Source: Haemaphysalis longicornis (Eukaryota > Arthropoda > Arachnida > Ixodida > Ixodidae). From it: 64,000 bases of DNA. The position numbers and the translations under genes are program-made. The notes beneath the pieces are model-generated. The model was not told the origin of the DNA. It saw only the letters and a program-made list of their open reading frames with translations, and ran no database searches. This document shows positions 58,277-64,000 of this stretch, piece after piece. The stretch is from positions 58,501 to 122,500 of the forward strand of contig JABSTR010001142.1 in the NCBI GenBank assembly GCA_013339765.2. The letters are read 5' to 3'. Numbering within the stretch: the stretch's first letter is position 1; every line of letters begins with the position of its first letter.

Positions 58277-60954
58277 AGGCGGGGTCTTAATATTCCGGAC
58301 CACGCGAAGGTGTGGCAAAAGGCACCGATGCGCACTGTGGGGGCCTGGCGCCTGTTAATTGTCGAGACCATCGCGGCGCGCATGCGCGTCCTTTTTACTC
58401 GCAGGCACGCTGATTTTCTCGCTTCCTTCAGCGTTGCTGTGACGGTTACTGAAGCACCGAAGAGCGACGCCTTCGTAGCATCCCTTTCATCCCGATGGAA
58501 CATTTGCGGCTTAATATGCCGAGTGCGCCGGCTTTGGCGCAAGTGCTCCTCGCGTCCTGATAAATGTTTATGGGGATTGTTTTGTTTGGTATTAGACGCG
58601 ACGCTGAGAGCATCTCTTGTCGGCGGCCCTGTCCTTCCTGCGTGCGTCCGTCGTCGGCATCCGCACTCTCCTCCGCTCACCACCTCTCTTCTCCGATAGC
58701 GAACTCTCTCTCGCGAGGGGCATTGGATTGGATTCGATTGGCTTGGCTTGGCTTGGCTTGGCTTGGCTTGGCCTGGATTGGATTGGATTGTATTTGGATT
58801 GGATTGGATTAAAGTAAATTGTGTTGGATTGTGTTGGATTGTGTTGCGTCATAGCCGCGGCAGACGCACTGGCGCCGGCGCGTGCCCAGGTGAGAGCGAA
58901 CACTCTCTCTCAACATCTGCGGGTGTGCGGCCCAGCGCGCTCTCACTCCGCCGGTGGGCGGCGCTGCGCGCGGTGCTGCGAATGTGCAGTTCTCTCTCTC
59001 TCCGCGGTCTCCTCTCCTTCGGGCGCGCTGCGCATATAACCGGTGTGCCACTCTCCGGTGGCCTTTCGGTCGACGGTTGCTCTCCGCTTGCGTTTGAACC
59101 CCCCTCAGCGTCGCATCACACCAGGGTTCCCGCGAGGGGAGGTGGGCGTAATTTTTTTCCCTGTTTTGTGCCTAATCGTGCATACACGCTGATACATACC
59201 AGCGGCTTGCGAACGGCGTCGTAAAATGAAGCGTGTGTGAAGGGTAATCACAGGGTGCTGCGCTATCGACTACGAAATGCCAGCGAGATGAATCGCGAAC
59301 CTTTATTCAGTCTGTTTATTATACATAATACTCGACCACTGAACTTGTCGTTCAGCTCGCTTTCCATTGCCAATAAAGTAGGCAATTTTGAAGTGTATTG
59401 AAAGAAATTATGTCGATTTTGTTTTTGCTGTCTACTTCCGTACTTAAAAATGATCCAAAGACATACTACTTTAATTGTCTGTTCGCACTGCACGCCAGCA
59501 TTCGTCAAAAGGCCACATCGCGTTCCAATTGTAGAACGCCCTAAGGTTATTCGCTACTTCTAGAAGGCATTCCTCAAAGGGAAATTTGCGGGCTTTCGAA
59601 TAAGTCGAGGGATGCTGTTACCCTAGCATTTCATACCTACCGAGATTAAGAAGGCCGGCTTGCAGATGGCCAGCAGAGCTGAAGGACAAGGTCCAAAACA
59701 GATGACAAGGACACGCTGATTATTGCTGCAGTGGTTGAAGACCCGCTACTTAGTGCCAAATAAATTCGGCAGGCCCTAAGCGAATAATCTAACGGCGTTC
59801 TTCGATGGAAACCCGAGGTGCCATTTTGACAAATACCAAAGGGCAGAGCGAAAAGAAAAGATATAGGAGTATATTTCTTTGGAAGTAAGGATACAGCAAA
59901 AAAAAAAAAAAACAATTTCTTTTACAAATCTTGCAAAATGGCTACTTTAGCGGCAGTGGAAAGCGTGTTGAAAGATAAGTTCAGGAGTAAAGTAGCATAC
60001 TAAATAAAGACGATGAATAAATGCTCTCGATTCATCTCGCCGGCATTTCGTTGTCGATAGCACGGCACCCTGCGATTCTGCTTCGTGCACGCTTCATTCG
60101 GCGACGCCATTCGCAAGCCGCTAGCCTCATCGTGTATAAACGATAAAGCACAAAACAAAACCAAAAAATTCCCGCGCCTTCCCGCGAGGGGAACACGAGT
60201 AAATGCAGAGCATTGGGGCCTCAGTACTGATTGAAGGCAGTGTTGCTTCCATCGCTTCTTCCGTGATGCTGGAGTAGCAGACACGAGTAAACCTGGGAAC
60301 GAGCGTCAACCAAGGAAGGAAGGAGCAACGCAGTGACTGAAACACGAGCGACCACTAGCCGCTATATTTTCAGCGCGCGCAGTAGAGGGAGAGCAGTACG
60401 GGGGGGGAGAGCGCGCATGCGCAAGCAGCGCGCGCCCTTCCACGCTCCACCGCGCTGCTATCACGCACCTGTTACGCCGAGCCCGCGACGGAGCGAACGG
60501 GCTGACTACGACGCATGCGCGCGCCAGCTGCTGTTGAGAGAGAGGAGGGAAGGAGGAGAGGCGCCCTACTGCGGACGCGGAGCTGTGGACGCCGTCCGAC
60601 GCAGGAACAGGCGAGGCTAAGAAATGCTATGCATTTAAAACACCAAATAAAACATTCCCGGTAAGCATTTATCAGGATGCGAGGAGCGTTTGCTCCAAAG
60701 CAGGCGCAATCGTCACATTAGGCCACAAATGTGTCATCGCGAGTAAGGAAATGCTACAAAGGCGTCGCTCTTCGGTGCTTCAGTGACCATCGCAGTAGCG
60801 CTGCAGGGAGTGAGAAAATCAGCGTGCCTGCGAGTAAAAAATAAGGACGCGCATGCGCGCCGCGATGGTTTCGACAACAGGCGCCAGGTTTCAGAGTGCG
60901 CATCGGTGGCTTTTGCCACGCGCTCGCGTGGTCCGGAAAATTAAGTCCTCGCCT
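58277..60954. mobile_element. Foldback element with arms up to about 1 kb
   Basis: Ends AGGCGGGGTCTTAATATTCC at 58277 and, reversed, AGGCGAGGACTTAATTTTCC at 60954, with GTAC on both sides (58273-58276 and 60955-60958). The outer 330 bp match by eye at roughly four of five bases. A second paired block lies at about 59110-59320 and 60010-60215, sharing AGCGGCTTGCGAA, CGAAATGCC and GCGAGATGAATCG. A loop of some 670 bp lies between. ATTGG-type repeats (58718-58850) sit in the left arm only. No transposase recognised. Confidence 0.8.
58718..58895. repeat. ATTGG/TTGGC pentamer array
   Basis: ATTGG and CTTGG units with GTGTTGGATT repeats, ending in GTCATAGCCGCGGCAGACGC and CACTGGCGCCGGCGCGTG, which also occur in copy B3 near 37549. 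Confidence 0.8.
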
Positions 60955-61189
60955 GTACATGGCCTTAGTGACGTAATTAGAGCCGTCGAAGAACGTCAAG
61001 ACCGGGAAAGAGAGAAAAATATTTTGAGCGAGTTTACAAGTTATCTGATGGGCATAGAGCAGTAATTTTTGGCTGCGGTACTTTGCGACCCCCTAATCTA
61101 AGCACTGGGTGTGTTGGGTGACTATGTTCTGCACGCATTTAAGTTTTCGAGAAAGGTTGAAAAATGTGTTAAAGAGTACCTTTCAGAGT

Positions 61190-61860
61190 ACCCACGCCAA
61201 AGCCATATCGTGATCTATGGACGTAAAAAAAATAATAAACGGCGTGTCACGCAGTTCGGTTGGCTGAGACGTGAAATGACGTCATTATTTAACGTTATTA
61301 CGACAATTGCGGCAGCAGTCCGAACCCGGCCTAATTTGTTCAGTACAGTTTGCTACTTTGACACGACAGCATGTTCATAGGTATGCAGTTGTGTCGTCTA
61401 TATGTAAACATGGGAGCCGGTCGAAGTGACTTGTTTTACAGTCCATATTTTGTCACCTCCGGCGTCTTCCCAGATGACAGCTCGAATTCGTAGCTTTGTC
61501 TAGTGGTTGCATGACTGGAATTAGTGCGAAATGTGTGGTAACATTTAGTTGTTGTGTCACAAAACCGGACGTGTCCCTGGCTCCATATAAACGACAGTAT
61601 AGTCTAGACGAGACAATTTAAACAAAAGTGCATGTGCGTGCGCCAGCTTGTATGGGCAGTGTTTGACTCTCTGCATCTTTAAGAAGACGTCCTATGTACA
61701 CCCTTCTCCCATTTGCACAAAAACAGAACAGGGTCATCGGCTCACAGCCATCATACAAAAATTATACGCTACAAATCAGGAACTAATCGATAGACCTTGC
61801 TCCTTTATATATTCCCGCGGGAGATGCTCAGCCACTTCCACCATATCATAGATCACCTAA
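61190..61860. other. No gene recognised
   Basis: Short frames only. The right part from about 61700 may be LINE sequence. Confidence 0.35.
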
Positions 61861-62312
61861 TCCTGACCTAGATGCCGCCATCGCGAGGCGGAAGGGCGCA
61901 GCGCTCTCCTGGCTATTCGCCTAGGCTCGGCACCGGGGCCAGACGAAGTGACCAATAAAAAGCTGGCCACCTGGACGATCCCTCAATATCGGCTCTCACG
62001 CAATAGTTCAGTTATTTCTGGGAACGCGGGGCACTTCCGCATGGAAACATGCCAAGGTCACGCTTATCCCGAAACCTGGAAAGCCCCTTACTATATATAA
62101 TCTCCGACCCATATCCCTAACTTCATGTGTTGGTAAGGTCCTGGAGCACATCATCTTCACCCTCCTTACGCTCCACCTGAATTCTACCAGCGCTCTTCCA
62201 CACTCGATGATTGGCTTCCTCCCTGGACTCTCTACTCAGGATGTCCTTCTGCAACTTTCCCGTGAGCTTATCACCCCTTCAACCCGACTTGAATAGGTTG
62301 TACTAATGGCTA
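61860..62312 (+). pseudogene. I/Jockey-like LINE reverse transcriptase, N-terminal part
   Basis: In + frames: LDAAIARRKGAALSWLFA-like start, then LGSAPGPDEVTNKKL, then AWKHAKVTLIPKPGKPL, LRPISLTSCVGKVLEHII and FLPGLSTQDVLLQLSRELI. This is the fingers region of a LINE RT. Frame changes separate the pieces; the catalytic box is absent because the copy stops at the SINE. Confidence 0.75.
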
Positions 62313-62315
62313 CAC

Positions 62316-62525
62316 TTTGATTGATTGTGGGGCTTAACGCGCTACGCAACGTAGGCGACGAGGTGCGCCGTAGTGGAGCGCTTCGGATTAATTTTGACCA
62401 CCTGGGGATATTTAACGTGCCCCGAAATCTCGTACACACTGGCTTTGTTGCTTTTCGCCTCCATCAGAGAAGCGGTCGCCGCGGTCGGGAATCGAACCGG
62501 CGACCTTGTGCTCAAGAACTTCGTA
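62316..62525 (-). mobile_element. tRNA-derived SINE (Ruka-like)
   Basis: In reverse: B box CCGGTTCGATTCCC near 62485-62498, a body with GCGAAAAGCAACAAAGCC, CGAAATCTCG seen on the + strand, and a CAATCAATCAAA tail at 62316-62328. The head beyond the B box is not recognisable. Confidence 0.85.
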
Positions 62526-62649
62526 CTTCAGAAAGCCGCATTAATATTGTTGTCGCCTCATCAGGCAACACAGGAAGCGGTAGAAGTAGTTAGTTAAACG
62601 TGCTAACACCCGAAATAGAAGGACATGAACCCAAAGTTCTTTCGCAGTA

Positions 62650-63796
62650 TCATATTTTCGCGCGTATAACCCGGCCTCTGCATATAATCCGCACCCCCAC
62701 TTTCGGCTCGTCGGTATAGAAAAAAAATTAGTTCCACTTAATGTGAAAGCTGTCAGAAGTGCAGAGAAGTGATTCGCATGATTGGCTGCAGCGCCGTTAT
62801 CCGCTCACTGCTGCTACCCAATGCATTTCAAATTTCCCGCCTTCACAGTGCTCGCGCGCCCCCCGCCTGAAACTGCGCCAGCGGAGTTCTGTTCTTGTTG
62901 TGCTTGCTTTAATTTCGTATGCTGGAGCTGTTTTGAGTCATTTCGAACGCGTAATTTTTTTCTCGCGCGGCTGGAGCCTTTCTGCGGCATTTCGAATGCG
63001 CCCTTTTTTCTTGCGCGGTTGGAGTTTTTCTGCGGCATTTCGAACGCGCCATTTGTTTCTTGCGCGGACGCTTTTTCGCTCACTATTGTAAAAACCAACT
63101 CAATGAGCGTTCTTAATTAAATGAACGCGGGGGCTGCCGGTTATATACACAGATTTTGCCTGAAATGTGCCTGCAGTTTTCTTTGCGCTAAATAACGGGG
63201 AGATGTATGACAAGTGCCAGCGCCTCACGTGGTTCGAACGGTTATGAGTATTTAAACCGCGTGGTTTTCGACGCCTCGCCGTGACCCCCTGACGACGGGA
63301 CATCAGGCTCTACTTGGGTCATCTCTCTGCGCGCCGCCTGATTCCGGCAGTCGCATCGACCGTTAGCAAGCTACGACGACAACGCGAGCCCGTAAAGTGC
63401 TCTGCACGTAAAAAAACATCCTCGCTTATTGCCCGCACGTTTGATACAGGAAAGGTTGCATCAAAGCTACTGCTCAAGCAACACATCACGTACTACCTAG
63501 ACAGAAGAAGCGTATATTTAGCAAGTAGAATACACTCACTGCAAGGCGAAAATCACGATTTACTAATAGAATACAGTTGTTAGAGGGCGCTCATCCTTGT
63601 TTTTTGCTTCCTTGTTTGTTTTGCGCAATCGCTGCCATGGAAGGCTTAGTCAGTTTTACTGCGTCGGAGCTTCACTGCACAACGCGCATTGCTGTGAAGC
63701 TGCACTAAAGGGGAAAAACCCCGCGTATTATCCGTACCCCTACTTTGCCACTGAAACTTCCACATTTTTGGTTCGGGTTATACGCGCACAATACGG
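62650..63796. mobile_element. Pogo-like TA-flanked element containing a family D copy
   Basis: The left end reads ATATTTTCGCGCGTATAACC and the right, reversed, CCGTATTGTGCGCGTATAAC, both followed by CCG. TA flanks are at 62648-62649 and 63797-63798. Inside, the family D repeat fills about 62735-63400. No transposase. Confidence 0.65.
62735..63400 (-). repeat. Family D repeat, copy 3, with minisatellite
   Basis: Reversed copy with TGTGAAAGCTGTCAGAAGTG, CCCGCCTTCACAGTGCTCGC and ATGTATGACAAGTGCCAGCG. Units TTGCGCGGTTGGAGTTTTTC and relatives (62960-63070) correspond to the minisatellite of copy 2. A 94-residue minus-strand frame spans them. Confidence 0.7.
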
Positions 63797-64000
63797 TATT
63801 CAATGAAAGTCCCTTGAATCAAATTCTAATCACTGACTACTTTGCCGTCGTACTCTATTTCAAAAATTTCCTTCTGGAATGCTTTCACTTCTCACCCAGC
63901 AGTCGCTTGGTCGGCTTCTCACCCACTAAAAAGCGGGCAGCGCGTTCACGTACGACTGTTCCACGATAAGTTAAACGTCCAAGAAAATCAGTTTGATTGC

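Larger units (their letters stand above)
58056..61183 (-). mobile_element. TTAA-type element E, interrupted by a foldback element
   Basis: TTAA at 58052-58055, then the E right end reversed (AGGGACCGTGCAACACTTTT) to about 58272. The other half of E, also reversed, runs from about 60959 (ATGGCCTTAGTGACGTAATT) to 61183 (TTAAAGAGTACCT, decayed end). Together they are one E copy like 57261-57707, split by 2.68 kb. Confidence 0.75.

Overview
The window looks like animal, most likely hard-tick (ixodid), nuclear DNA. It has no operons or dense coding. It has one interrupted gene with GT-AG splicing, and most of the rest is transposon debris. Several copies of a tRNA-derived SINE match what I remember of Ruka, the SINE of ixodid ticks. 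The LINE fragments (RTE, CR1-like, and RNase-H-bearing I/Jockey-like) and the TTAA-flanked inverted-repeat elements also fit a large tick genome. Species cannot be given from sequence alone.

The only host protein gene I can support is an IRF2BP-family transcriptional co-repressor on the + strand (homologue of vertebrate IRF2BP1/2/L and fly Pits). Its first exon (CDS 25343-25973) sits in a CpG-rich island at about 24.3-26.7 kb and encodes the N-terminal C4 zinc finger. A 13,081-base intron follows. The second exon (39055-39752) encodes the C-terminal RING-like finger, followed by a short 3' UTR with AATAAA at 40161. The joined frame gives 442 residues.

Left flank (1-24 kb): a TTAA element and a SINE; a GGGGCGAAGC-type element; a Pif1/Helitron-like helicase fragment bounded by GATGCGAAGCATC-type inverted ends; a CR1-like fragment and an RNase-H LINE tail; an RTE 3' half split by a SINE with an exact 14-bp target duplication; a TA-flanked pogo-like element; an RNase-H LINE cut by an RTE copy; CT, CA and AAAT simple repeats; and a decayed CR1 reverse transcriptase.

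The intron (26-39 kb) carries SINEs, (AG)n, poly-G tracts, an ATTGG-core element and a very young 436-bp inverted-repeat element with 44-bp ends.

Right flank (40-64 kb): two clear TTAA elements with 17- and 16-bp perfect ends; a minisatellite; an inverted-repeat cluster; tRNA-like modules; a long CR1-like LINE (about 52.6-58.05 kb, minus strand) with a PHD-type ORF1, broken by a TTAA element and by another retroelement tail; next to it a TTAA element that itself holds a 2.68-kb foldback element with arms of up to about 1 kb; and finally an RNase-H-type LINE reverse transcriptase, a SINE and a pogo-like element.

The elements do not form a pathway with the gene. They record layered insertion. 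The most unusual structure is the nested foldback at 58277-60954.
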